Positions 25,961 through 35,117 of a stretch of 64,000 nucleotides of DNA are shown here, one piece after another (positions within the stretch are counted from its first letter, which is position 1; each line of letters begins with the position of its first letter). Under the pieces are notes generated by a model. That model saw only the letters and a program-made list of their open reading frames with translations. It searched no databases and was not told the origin of the DNA. The position numbers and the translations under genes were made by a program. Source of the stretch: a virus; the IMG/VR virus record IMGVR_UViG_3300050821_001527, positions 1 through 64,000 of that record; one strand, 5' to 3'.

Positions 25961-27049
25961 ATGGAAGAAGTTACTCAACTTACCGACGCTCAGAAAGCCC
26001 AAATACTTGAACTTTGGAGGGCCAACCCGCAAGCCCCGCCATTTCTCAAGGATTTGTCCAAGGCTGTTTTCAACAAGGAGGTTGACGGGCGCAGTAACGA
26101 GGGAAAGGCCATCAAGAAGTTCCTCGCCGAACAAAATTTGGTCGCAAAACCAGCCAAGGCCGAACCGCTTGAGGAATTAGTTCTCACTGACCCACAAAAG
26201 GAGTTCATTACCAATAATGCGGCCATGATGAATGCCCTTGACATGGCCAAGGAACTGTTTCATAACCCGATGCTGTCCAACCTGCACAGGGAAACCCGTG
26301 CAGTCAATGATTTTATCAAGACCTTGGACAAGAAGGTCATTTACGGGGATACCGCCGACGTTCCAGACGAGGAATCTTACAAACCGCCGCGCACGTTCGA
26401 CAGAATGCTGTTGAAAGTCAACAAGTTCATCCATGAGGGTATTGATAAGGACAGGATGACGGGTCGCCAGAGGAAGGAAATCAACGCCCTAATCGGATAC
26501 GTCAATACTTACCGCTTCATCCACCAAATCAATACTTACACGACGAAGACCAATAGGGATTTGTTCGAGAGTAGCTTCATCCGTTACACCTATGACAAGT
26601 CCGACCTTTCTCAAGAGGAAGTTGACCAGTTCCTTACCCTGAGCGTCGAAGTTGTTATCTCGTCCGATATTCAGGCGGTCATCGTGCGCCTGCAAGACCT
26701 GTTGAATAGTGCCACGGACAACCCCGAGAGCGTCAAGATTTCCATGAGCTTGGTGGAGGCCATCAACACGGCTCGAACGGAATACAACCAGTCCGTCACC
26801 CGTCAACAGAAACTCTTGAACGACTTGAAAGAAAAGCGTTCTGACCGTCTCAAGAATCAAATCAGGGAAAACGCCAGTATCCTCAACCTTGTCCAGTTAT
26901 TCAAGGAGGAGGAGAGTCGTAAGAAGCTTATTAAGCTGGCCAACCTACGCAGGGAGGTCGTCAAGGGCGAGGTCGAGAGACTTTCATCTATGGATGAAGT
27001 CAAGTGCCGCATCATGGGTATCAGCCCGGAGGAGGTTCTCAATGGTTAA
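25961..27049 (+). CDS. Helical protein before the terminase genes, possible small terminase (362 aa)
   Basis: No firm family. The N-terminal ~60 residues could be a DNA-binding domain (LTDAQKAQILELWRANP...), and the remainder is strongly helical and charged, with likely coiled coils (RQQKLLNDLKEKRSDRLKNQ). Directly after the sigma-like gene and one gene before the large terminase, it is a candidate small terminase subunit or packaging accessory factor. Longer than most small terminases. Overlaps the next gene by 8 nt. Confidence 0.55.
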   Translation: MEEVTQLTDAQKAQILELWRANPQAPPFLKDLSKAVFNKEVDGRSNEGKAIKKFLAEQNLVAKPAKAEPLEELVLTDPQKEFITNNAAMMNALDMAKELFHNPMLSNLHRETRAVNDFIKTLDKKVIYGDTADVPDEESYKPPRTFDRMLLKVNKFIHEGIDKDRMTGRQRKEINALIGYVNTYRFIHQINTYTTKTNRDLFESSFIRYTYDKSDLSQEEVDQFLTLSVEVVISSDIQAVIVRLQDLLNSATDNPESVKISMSLVEAINTARTEYNQSVTRQQKLLNDLKEKRSDRLKNQIRENASILNLVQLFKEEESRKKLIKLANLRREVVKGEVERLSSMDEVKCRIMGISPEEVLNG

Positions 27050-27977
27050 GTGTTTGGTATGCAATGCTGAATTCGCGGACGACAAATCCTTGCATCGTCA
27101 TGTCAAGGCTCATGGCTTTCACGTCTTTGAATACTACCAGCACGTAACTCCGCGAAGGGATTTGCACGATGGGAGTTTAATACTGTTCAAAAACAAAGAG
27201 CAGTATTTCAAAACCGACTTCAATTCGATAACGAACATGCGCTTGTGGCTCGACGCGCAGACGCCCGAGAAAAGGGCGGAATACATGAAGGCTCTCCTTT
27301 CCAAAAGGCAGACGGAAAAGCATCTGGAATTCGCTCCGACGCAGGTTGAACTTCGTTCCTTGAAAATGCCGGGGATGTTCTACTACAATCAGGTGTTTGT
27401 GGACTATTACGCCCTGACGGACTCAATGGGGTTTCGTAGCCGATATGAATTCGTGGAAAAGTTGGACTGCCATGACTTGTTCAGGGATGCCGGTGCCAAA
27501 ATCTTTATTGACACGCGAGAGCAGTTGCCTTTGGAGTTCGATTGTCCGACGGAAACAGTAACGTTGAAGTTCGGAGACTACTCTTTTAGCAAGCCCGACC
27601 CGAGCGGGGCTGTCCACGTTGAACGAAAGTCCATAGGAGATTTTATTGGAACTTTGTCGGGTGGCAGGGAAAGATTTGAACGAGAAATCGTTCGCGCCAA
27701 GGAAGCCGGGGCATACTTGGTGGTGTTGGTTGAGGAAAACTTGGCCAACGCCATCAAGTTCAATACCTTGGAGTCGGTGTATCATAAGAATACCAAGGCA
27801 ACGCCGGAATTTGTGTTCCATAACGTTCGTGAACTGATTCAGCGATACGAACATATCCAGTTCTTGTTCGTAAAAGACAGGAAGCAGGCATCCAGCATGG
27901 TTAAGAGGCTTTTTTGCTGTGGCAACCAGATACGCAAGATTGATTTGCAGTATCATTATGATATAGGGCTACTCTAA
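27042..27977 (+). CDS. ERCC4/XPF-type nuclease with C2H2 finger (311 aa)
   Basis: The ATG at 27042 overlaps the upstream stop (ATGGTTAA); earlier in-frame starts lie inside the previous gene. A C2H2 zinc finger is at the N-terminus (C4, C7, H20, H24). The C-terminal half is an ERCC4-type nuclease domain: IFIDTREQLPLEF, then LKFGDYSF (about 174-181), HVERKSIGDFIGTLSGG (about 191-207, the ERK-xxx-D metal site) and YLVVLVEEN. These enzymes cut branched or flap DNA. Its place directly before the terminase suggests resolving replication or recombination intermediates before packaging. Confidence 0.8.
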   Translation: MVKCLVCNAEFADDKSLHRHVKAHGFHVFEYYQHVTPRRDLHDGSLILFKNKEQYFKTDFNSITNMRLWLDAQTPEKRAEYMKALLSKRQTEKHLEFAPTQVELRSLKMPGMFYYNQVFVDYYALTDSMGFRSRYEFVEKLDCHDLFRDAGAKIFIDTREQLPLEFDCPTETVTLKFGDYSFSKPDPSGAVHVERKSIGDFIGTLSGGRERFEREIVRAKEAGAYLVVLVEENLANAIKFNTLESVYHKNTKATPEFVFHNVRELIQRYEHIQFLFVKDRKQASSMVKRLFCCGNQIRKIDLQYHYDIGLL

Positions 27978-29806
27978 TGTGGTATTCGGCTGAGAAGTAT
28001 ATAAAAGGCGATTTAGTTGACGTAAACGCCGAACTGGAACAGATAGCTGGCGAGATGGAGGACAAGGAAGCTAAAATCGCCCTAGCTAGGTTCCTTCGCG
28101 CCAACATCGGATTCACAGTTGAACTGATTTCCGGCATAAAACTGGCCCCTTATCAGGAAATCATCCTCAAGGCCATGTTGCAAAGAAATTTCAGCATGAA
28201 CGTCTGGGGCCGTGGTTGCGCCAAGACTTTCGTGGCGAGTGTATTTTGCTTTCTGCAATGTATCTTTGAACCTAATTCCAAAATCCTGATTGCTGGCCCT
28301 ACTTTCAGAACGGCCCGATTCATATTCAGTAACTTGGAGAAGATGGTGTCGTCTCCCGGCGCACAGCTTTTGCAACAGGCTTTTTCCACGAAGCCGTCCA
28401 AGCGTGGTGACCAGTTTGAATGGTTGGTGAATGGAGGTTCCATTACGGCCATTCCGTTGAACGGAGAAAAGATTCGTGGTTTCCGTGCAAACATCCTTGT
28501 CTTGGACGAATACCTTCTTCTGCCGGAAGAAATCATCAAGAACGTCCTGATGCCGTTCTTGGTGGCTCCACAGGACATGACCGAGCGTTTGAGGATTCGT
28601 GAAGCCGAAGACGCCGCGATTAAGGACGGGCTGATGGGAGAGGCTGATAGGCAAATTTTCGAGAACAACTCGAAGATGATAGCCCTGTCCTCTGCTTCGT
28701 TCACATTCGAGAACCTTTATAAGACTTATCTGGAATGGACGGAACAGATAATGAGAAAGGAAAATGGGGACGCCACCTATTTCATCAGCCAGTTTGGGTA
28801 TGAAGCCTTACCGCCCGACATGATTGATAAAACAATCATCGAAGAAGCCCAAGCCGGTGGACAGTCCAATTCCTCGTTCCAGCGAGAATACTGCGCTCAG
28901 TTTACGGACGGTTCCGACTCTTATTTCAGCGCGAAAAAGATGCACGAATGCACGGTTCCCGATGGGCAGGAACCCACCCTAAGACTTACGGGCATTCCCG
29001 ACGGAAAATACCTGATTTCCATTGACCCAAGTTTCAGCAACGCTCCAAACTCCGACGATTTCGCCATGTCGGTATTTGAAATGGGCGAGGAAGAAAAAGA
29101 TGCCGTGCTGGTTCATAATTATGCCGTGGCCGGGGCCGACTTGAAAGAACATATCCAGTATTTCAAGTATCTGATGGATTCGTTCAAGCCTGAAATGATT
29201 ATTATTGATAATGCCGGGTTCCAGTTTATTGATTCCTGTAATGAGTCTGATTATTTCAGGAGCCAGCAGTATCCCATGACCTTCTTCGATTTCGACAGCG
29301 ATTTGGAAGGCGTGGACTATGAGTTGATGGTCAAGCAGGCCAGAAACCAATACAATAAGGAGAAAAACTGCATTTGCTTCAAGCAGAATTTCAGCAGTGA
29401 TTTCATCCGAAAGGGGAATGAGCATCTACAGGCTTGTATTGACTATAAGAAGATTTGGTTTGGCTCCCGCATCTCTCCCAACGGAGCGGCTTTCGACAGG
29501 GCCACCAACTCTACCCTTCGCATCCCGTTAAAGCCGGAAGAAACCATCATTGATGCCATTGACACGCAGGACGACCGAATTTATCAGGTTAAAAAGCAAT
29601 GCGCCCTTATCGAAGTCAAGTCAACGGTCAAGGGCACCCAGTCTTTCGACCTACCTCAACATCTAAAAAGAAACACGTCTGCCAACCGAGCGCGTAAAGA
29701 CAGTTACACGGCCCTGATGCTTGGAAACTGGCTGTTCCGTTGCTACAAAGACATCAAAACCGCCCCAATCGAACAGGTTGGGACTTTCACCCCGTTCTTT
29801 GTATAA
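27977..29806 (+). CDS. terL: Terminase large subunit (609 aa)
   Basis: DNA packaging motor: an ATPase that pumps DNA into the prohead and a nuclease that cuts it. The Walker A variant is WGRGCAKTF (about 77-85) and Walker B ILVLDEY (about 174-180). The C-terminal RNase H-like nuclease begins YLISIDPSFSNAPNSDDFAM (metal Asp at about 350) and continues IIIDNAGFQFIDSC. Length is normal. It overlaps the ERCC4 nuclease by 1 nt (TAATG). The portal follows after one fibre gene. Confidence 0.9.
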   Translation: MWYSAEKYIKGDLVDVNAELEQIAGEMEDKEAKIALARFLRANIGFTVELISGIKLAPYQEIILKAMLQRNFSMNVWGRGCAKTFVASVFCFLQCIFEPNSKILIAGPTFRTARFIFSNLEKMVSSPGAQLLQQAFSTKPSKRGDQFEWLVNGGSITAIPLNGEKIRGFRANILVLDEYLLLPEEIIKNVLMPFLVAPQDMTERLRIREAEDAAIKDGLMGEADRQIFENNSKMIALSSASFTFENLYKTYLEWTEQIMRKENGDATYFISQFGYEALPPDMIDKTIIEEAQAGGQSNSSFQREYCAQFTDGSDSYFSAKKMHECTVPDGQEPTLRLTGIPDGKYLISIDPSFSNAPNSDDFAMSVFEMGEEEKDAVLVHNYAVAGADLKEHIQYFKYLMDSFKPEMIIIDNAGFQFIDSCNESDYFRSQQYPMTFFDFDSDLEGVDYELMVKQARNQYNKEKNCICFKQNFSSDFIRKGNEHLQACIDYKKIWFGSRISPNGAAFDRATNSTLRIPLKPEETIIDAIDTQDDRIYQVKKQCALIEVKSTVKGTQSFDLPQHLKRNTSANRARKDSYTALMLGNWLFRCYKDIKTAPIEQVGTFTPFFV

Positions 29807-29809
29807 AAA

Positions 29810-29818
29810 GTGTAATAT
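29810..29818 (+). promoter_or_regulatory. Late-type promoter motif GTGTAATAT
   Basis: AAAAA then GTGTAATAT just after the terminase stop. The ATG at 29841 is 22 nt downstream, with AAGG close before it. Confidence 0.6.
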
Positions 29819-29840
29819 ATGGAGAATAGCGGGCTAAGGT

Positions 29841-32390
29841 ATGGCATCAAGTCTCATAAAATTAAGGCAGATTGACACTACGGAACTGGCAGCGTGGTTG
29901 CAGCAGTATTTGGCTGGAACTCCCACGCCTTCCGGCTATACCTTTGACGAAGACATCATCCCGTTGCAGTCGGGACTACAAAGTCTCGGCGACACCTCTG
30001 GATACTGGGCGAATCTCTACGCCAATAGCATTACCCTTCCTTCCGGCTCTGGAATCAATTTCGGAAATCAGTTTTTCACCACTAGCGGCAATTCTTTGAT
30101 TATTAGGGATGGCCTTGGCGGGACTACCATCATTTCTTCAACCACCCAGTATGTCACCTACATCGGGCCGTCGGGTGCCCCCGGCCCTACAGGGGCTACC
30201 GGCGCGGTTATCACGGGCGCGGTTCCGAGCGGAGACAATTCCGTAGTTTTCTATCTAAGTGATGGCTCAAATACAAACCCAGTTGCCCTTCCTTCCGGTT
30301 CCATTGGCCCATCTGGTAACATGGGGCCGTCGGGAGCCTCTGTAACAGGAGCGGTCACTGGAAGCGACATAACCGGGGAATATTTTCAATTCCTATTCTC
30401 CAATGGCAACACGGGTAAGGTCATTTATATTCCAAGCGGTCTTCCGGGCAGGGACGGTGAAATCGGAGGAGTGACAATTAGCTTCTATGGGATGACTGGT
30501 TTGTTCACGGGAGAACAAATGCCGTATGTCCACGTTAATGGAATAGCTGATGCTGCTTTGGGTGGGCCTACCATCAACCTTCTGAAAGGTTTCAGTTACA
30601 GGTTCGGTTTTAGTGGCATCAATTCCCTTTACTACAACGCCGACTCCGTTACCCAGCAAACCAACTTCATTGCGTATGGCTCGAACGACACTATTCGTTC
30701 CATGTTTGTCGGTTCGGAATTCCAAAACGGAAACGGGAACCCTCTCACTGACGTTTCCAATTCCGGGGTATTGCTGTTCACTTTATTTACGGCGGATACT
30801 CAGACCGGAAGATATTTGTGGAATGATGGTAACGCTCCCGCCTTATCAACCGTCCAAGGCAACGTAGTTGACATCAATACGGTATTCGAGGACTATGCCT
30901 ACATCCCCGAAACGCTCCAAATCGCGGGCAGCGGGTATGACTTCTACTGGAAGACGAACGGAGCGGTCAGGTTCTCCGACTCCATAGCAACGGGATACAA
31001 ATACGGATTTGCCCTCTATAACCCCGACCCATCCAACCCGCCCGTATTGGCTGATTCTCCTGCTTTCTACGTTCTTGGGGACATTGCCCTTTCTTACGCG
31101 CCCTTGGCTGGCCCACAGGGTTTGCAGGGCATCCAAGGTATTCCGGGGCCGGGAGGGGGTCTAGGGCCGTCAGGAGGGCAAGGGCCGACGGGAATCGGTG
31201 TTTCCGGGCTGGATACCATCGTTACAGATGGAATCCTCAATGGTTTTCGATTTGTATTGACCGATGGCAGCATTGTGGGGCCATATTTCATCCCTACTGG
31301 TGGAGCTATGGGGCCGTCGGGTGGAATTGGGCCTTCTGGAAACACCGGGGCTACGGGAGTCAGTGTAACCGGGGTTATCCAAGACAACCCTTCTGGAATT
31401 CGATTCTCTTTGTCGAACGGCAATACTACCTCCGAAGTATCCCTACCAGTTGGGCCAATGGGCCTAGCGGATAGGTATTCAACCTCGTTCTACAATTCAA
31501 TTTCAAAGGTTTCTGGACAGATAAGCTACCCAACTGGGTTCTATACGGGAAGCGATGGTGTTAATTGGACAGTGGCTTCGGGTGCGGGCAGGGTTCTCAA
31601 GACCGGCATCTACATGAAAATCTATGACCAGCCGACTGACTTCTTCGCTGGCATGTCTTATACCCCGGCTCAGAAATTGGTTTTCGCCAAGGTCGGTGCA
31701 TACGATTCTTACTTTCAAGGGGATGTGGTTTCCTTTGATGGACATGCCTTGACGGTTTATATTGACACGCAACTTGGGGCTTATACAACTCCGGGGCTTT
31801 CCATACTGAACGATGATACTGTTGCTGGGCTGATTTCGGTCAACCTCTCTAGTGCTGCGGCTGTTGGGCCTACCGGAATATCTGTGACCGGCATCGAAAG
31901 TTATACCAGCGGTGGTGCCGCTACTGGGATTCAATTTCAGTTCAGTAACTCTACCACTTCCCCGGTTTTCGCCCTTCCAGTTGGCCCGCGTGGGCCTGCG
32001 GGAACGAATCAGGTCTTCAACACCGTCCAGTCGGGGGTTGATACTTCGATGGTTCCGAACCAACTGCTCCGTTTCGACACCTATGACATGTATGACCTCA
32101 ATGTCACGGGGGATGGAACAGCTTTACAGGTTTCCTTCCATTCGGGAACGGTTTCCGTGGGACAGGTATTCTCTGTCCTGCTTAGAAACAGCGGAATTGG
32201 GACAACGAACGTCTCTTTTTACCCAAACAACCAGATTTACTACGTCAACGGGGTGCCTCCTGCATTCCCGGCCACCCCTATGATGTTCAACATTTATACA
32301 TTTCAGAGGGGAAATGACTATAATAATGGTGTGGAAACACATCCGGTGTATTATTGCACATACGCGGCGAATTACCCCGCGCTAAACTAA
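29841..32390 (+). CDS. Collagen-like tail fibre or virion surface protein (849 aa)
   Basis: Structural protein with several short Gly-X-Y collagen-like tracts, such as GPSGAPGPTGATGA (about 110), GPSGNMGPSGAS (about 155), GIPGPGGGLGPSGGQGPTG (about 434) and GPSGGIGPSGNTGATG (about 490). These separate beta-rich Ser/Thr/Gly domains. Near-identical segments recur (ITGEYFQFLFSNGNTGKV, IRFSLSNGNTTSEVSLP, IQFQFSNSTTSPVFALP). The first ~20 residues (SLIKLRQIDTTELAAWLQQY) look like a virion attachment helix. Placement between terminase and portal fits an appendage or neck fibre. Confidence 0.7.
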   Translation: MASSLIKLRQIDTTELAAWLQQYLAGTPTPSGYTFDEDIIPLQSGLQSLGDTSGYWANLYANSITLPSGSGINFGNQFFTTSGNSLIIRDGLGGTTIISSTTQYVTYIGPSGAPGPTGATGAVITGAVPSGDNSVVFYLSDGSNTNPVALPSGSIGPSGNMGPSGASVTGAVTGSDITGEYFQFLFSNGNTGKVIYIPSGLPGRDGEIGGVTISFYGMTGLFTGEQMPYVHVNGIADAALGGPTINLLKGFSYRFGFSGINSLYYNADSVTQQTNFIAYGSNDTIRSMFVGSEFQNGNGNPLTDVSNSGVLLFTLFTADTQTGRYLWNDGNAPALSTVQGNVVDINTVFEDYAYIPETLQIAGSGYDFYWKTNGAVRFSDSIATGYKYGFALYNPDPSNPPVLADSPAFYVLGDIALSYAPLAGPQGLQGIQGIPGPGGGLGPSGGQGPTGIGVSGLDTIVTDGILNGFRFVLTDGSIVGPYFIPTGGAMGPSGGIGPSGNTGATGVSVTGVIQDNPSGIRFSLSNGNTTSEVSLPVGPMGLADRYSTSFYNSISKVSGQISYPTGFYTGSDGVNWTVASGAGRVLKTGIYMKIYDQPTDFFAGMSYTPAQKLVFAKVGAYDSYFQGDVVSFDGHALTVYIDTQLGAYTTPGLSILNDDTVAGLISVNLSSAAAVGPTGISVTGIESYTSGGAATGIQFQFSNSTTSPVFALPVGPRGPAGTNQVFNTVQSGVDTSMVPNQLLRFDTYDMYDLNVTGDGTALQVSFHSGTVSVGQVFSVLLRNSGIGTTNVSFYPNNQIYYVNGVPPAFPATPMMFNIYTFQRGNDYNNGVETHPVYYCTYAANYPALN

Positions 32391-32391
32391 C

Positions 32392-34389
32392 ATGAAGAAG
32401 AAGACAATACTCAAAACCGCCAAAGCCAGCGCAGCAAAGAAGCAAATCATCGTGGAATCCACGCCATTGATGGTTTCTGAGGCGTCCTCGGAATCTAGGA
32501 CTAGCACCAGAGGCAACGCTGCCGGTCTTATCGAGCGCACGGCCAGATATAAGAACATTGATGATGGATTGGTGCCCTTCAAGATTAACACGGGATATGG
32601 CAGCGGAGAATCCACGGTTGACATTAAGGATGCAATCATTCTATGTCAAAAAGCCTACTACAATTTTTCCCAGTTCCGTAACGTCATTGACATGATGACG
32701 GAATTCTCGGTTTCAAACATCTACCTTCGCGGTGGAACGGCGAAGGCGAGAACGTTTTTTGATGCGTTGCTCAAGAAGCTGAATATCCTCTCCTTCCAAG
32801 ACAGGTATTTCAGGGAATATTACCGTTCTGGCAACGTGTTCACTTACCGTTTCGACTCCCTTGTCGAGCCGGAAGATATAGCGAAAATCACCCAGTTGTT
32901 CGGGGCGGTTCCTCCGTTGCAGAAAACCCCCATCGCCCAGCCTCCTGCTAGACCGGCTGCTGCTCCAAAGGGCGGTAAGAGAACGATTGCTTTGCCGGGG
33001 CAAGAAGACAGTGGATTGAAATTGCCGGTTCGTTACGTTATTCTGAACCCTGCCGACGTTCGCCTATTGGGAACAGCTAACTTCGGTATCGCCATCTACC
33101 AGAAGATTCTTACTGAATACGAACTGATGCGCCTGCGTTATCCGCAGACCCCGGAAGACGAAGAACTTTACCAATCTCTGCCGGACGACACCAAGAAACT
33201 CATCGAAAACAAGAAGATGACTTTCGTTCCCCTGTTCCTGCAACCGGGCAAGATGTATATTACGTTCTATAAGAAGCAGGACTACGAACCGTTTGCCGTG
33301 CCGATGGGCTTCCCTGTTCTTGAAGACCTCAACTACAAGTATGAGTTGAAAAAGATGGACATGGCCATCAGCCGCACGATGCAGCAGATGATTCTGCTCG
33401 TTACAGCCGGTGCCAAGCCCGACGAAGGCGGAATCAACCAGAAGAACCTTGACGCTCTCAAGAAGCTGTTTGAAAATGCCTCGGTGGGACGTGTTTTGGT
33501 CGCGGACTATACAACCAAGGCTCAATTTGTCATCCCTGAAATTGCGGACATTCTCGACCCGAAGAAATACGAGGTCGTTGACCGCGACATTAACAACGGG
33601 CTGAACAACATCTTGTTGGGCGGTGAGAAGTTTGCCAATCAGGTGCAAAAGACCGACGTGTTTTTGGCTCGTTTGAACCAAGCCCGTCAGACGTTCTTGA
33701 ACGACTTCCTATTCCCTGAAATCAAGAGAATTTCTCAGGAGTTGGGCTTCAAAAATTACCCGACGCCGTATTTCGAGGACTTCGTTCTCAAGGATAATGA
33801 CGTGCGCTCAAAGATTTACACCCGCTTGATTGAATTGGGTATTTTGACCCCGGAAGACGGTATTCGTGCCATCGAAACCAACGTCTTGCCGTCCAAGGAA
33901 GAAAATGATGTTTCTCAGCAGGCTTATAGAGAAGCCCGCGACAAGGGATATTATCTTCCTCTCGTTGGAGCGTCTGTCCAAGACCCAGCGGGGGCTGGTG
34001 CAGGAAGACCGACTGGAACGCCTGCTCCTAAGATGACCAATACCATTGGGCCAATGGGAGGCAAGGCTTCCGTGGACGATTCCTATAGCCTACTCAGGTT
34101 GAAAGAGAATATGGTCTTGGCTCAAACCTTGGACGAGGGCGTCCAGAGTCATCTCAAGAAGAAATTCAAAATCAAGAAGCTAAACAAGCAGCAAGCCGAA
34201 GTAGCGGAATGTATTTCCAGCACCATCATGGTCAACGAGGAGCCAGCAAAATGGATTGAAGCCGTTGCGTCATATTGCGACAAACCGGATGGCTCGAACC
34301 CCGAAAGAGCCAAGAAGGTTGATGAAATCGCCGCGCAACACGGAGTCAATCTTTACATTGCCAGTCTGCTTATGGCCAGCAAGCAGTAA
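32392..34389 (+). CDS. Portal protein (665 aa)
   Basis: Portal ring subunit through which DNA enters and leaves the head. Portal-like features are the long helical C-terminal half, NGLNNILLGGEKFANQVQKT, then a helix RLNQARQTFLNDFLFPEIKR and LIELGILTPEDGIRAIETNV. A Pro/Ala/Gly-rich insert is at about 183-200. Position after terminase and before protease and capsid agrees. Starts 1 nt after the fibre gene stop. Confidence 0.75.
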   Translation: MKKKTILKTAKASAAKKQIIVESTPLMVSEASSESRTSTRGNAAGLIERTARYKNIDDGLVPFKINTGYGSGESTVDIKDAIILCQKAYYNFSQFRNVIDMMTEFSVSNIYLRGGTAKARTFFDALLKKLNILSFQDRYFREYYRSGNVFTYRFDSLVEPEDIAKITQLFGAVPPLQKTPIAQPPARPAAAPKGGKRTIALPGQEDSGLKLPVRYVILNPADVRLLGTANFGIAIYQKILTEYELMRLRYPQTPEDEELYQSLPDDTKKLIENKKMTFVPLFLQPGKMYITFYKKQDYEPFAVPMGFPVLEDLNYKYELKKMDMAISRTMQQMILLVTAGAKPDEGGINQKNLDALKKLFENASVGRVLVADYTTKAQFVIPEIADILDPKKYEVVDRDINNGLNNILLGGEKFANQVQKTDVFLARLNQARQTFLNDFLFPEIKRISQELGFKNYPTPYFEDFVLKDNDVRSKIYTRLIELGILTPEDGIRAIETNVLPSKEENDVSQQAYREARDKGYYLPLVGASVQDPAGAGAGRPTGTPAPKMTNTIGPMGGKASVDDSYSLLRLKENMVLAQTLDEGVQSHLKKKFKIKKLNKQQAEVAECISSTIMVNEEPAKWIEAVASYCDKPDGSNPERAKKVDEIAAQHGVNLYIASLLMASKQ

Positions 34390-35093
34390 TGCTCCAATTT
34401 CTGTTCTTGGGTCAGGATACGGGGAGCCTGTTCTCGTCCTATTCTGGTATCCTGTTCAATGCTGCCATCAATTTCAGCAACGAACTGTTCTACCCAAATT
34501 ACGTCATCCTCCGAGACGCTTTCGGGGACGTGATTTTGGATTTCCCGTCCACCGGCATTACGTTTCTGCCCGCGCCGGTAGTTGACGAAACCAATTACAG
34601 CATTGTATTTGCTGGGGATTTCTTTGGTTTTGGGGATTCTGGAAGATTTACGACTAGGTTTTCGGGTGACGCGTATGGGGGTTTGAAAGACTTTTACCAG
34701 ATTTCATATTCGCTGGCTGGCTACCCATCAGGGATACTCTATGACCGACCGAATTACTCGATACTGGTAAACGGGATTATCGAGTCGGGTCTGACAGACA
34801 GGCCCACTTATTCGACGTTTGTGAACTATGGACAGGTTTCCGGCATTCTGACCGACCGACCTGTTTTCTCCTTTTCTGTGGCCTATGGACAGGCAACAGG
34901 AATCCTTGTGGACGCCCCGAAATACGAGGTAGATTTGTTTGGGAAAACAGACTCGATTCGCTACGATAAGCAGACTGTCGGGATGTTGTTTTTCGACGGA
35001 TTTATCAGCAGGGGTGCGCTGGTAGTGAACTTCGCAACGGGCGATAACATGAATCTCAGCCTTTCTTTCGTGCATGGAAGCATATCAAGATAA
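34389..35093 (+). CDS. Beta-repeat virion protein (234 aa)
   Basis: Overlaps the portal gene by 1 nt (TAATG). Residues ~112-200 hold about four tandem ~22-residue repeats of the type SGILTDRPVFSFSVAYGQ, suggesting a beta-solenoid or stacked hairpins. Probably a small fibre or decoration protein; no family recognised. Confidence 0.6.
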   Translation: MLQFLFLGQDTGSLFSSYSGILFNAAINFSNELFYPNYVILRDAFGDVILDFPSTGITFLPAPVVDETNYSIVFAGDFFGFGDSGRFTTRFSGDAYGGLKDFYQISYSLAGYPSGILYDRPNYSILVNGIIESGLTDRPTYSTFVNYGQVSGILTDRPVFSFSVAYGQATGILVDAPKYEVDLFGKTDSIRYDKQTVGMLFFDGFISRGALVVNFATGDNMNLSLSFVHGSISR

Positions 35094-35102
35094 GGCTAAA
35101 AA

Positions 35103-35109
35103 GTGTAAG
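35103..35109 (+). promoter_or_regulatory. Late-type promoter motif GTGTAAG
   Basis: AAAAA then GTGTAAG, 8 nt before the ATG at 35118. Confidence 0.5.
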
Positions 35110-35117
35110 ATAATAGT

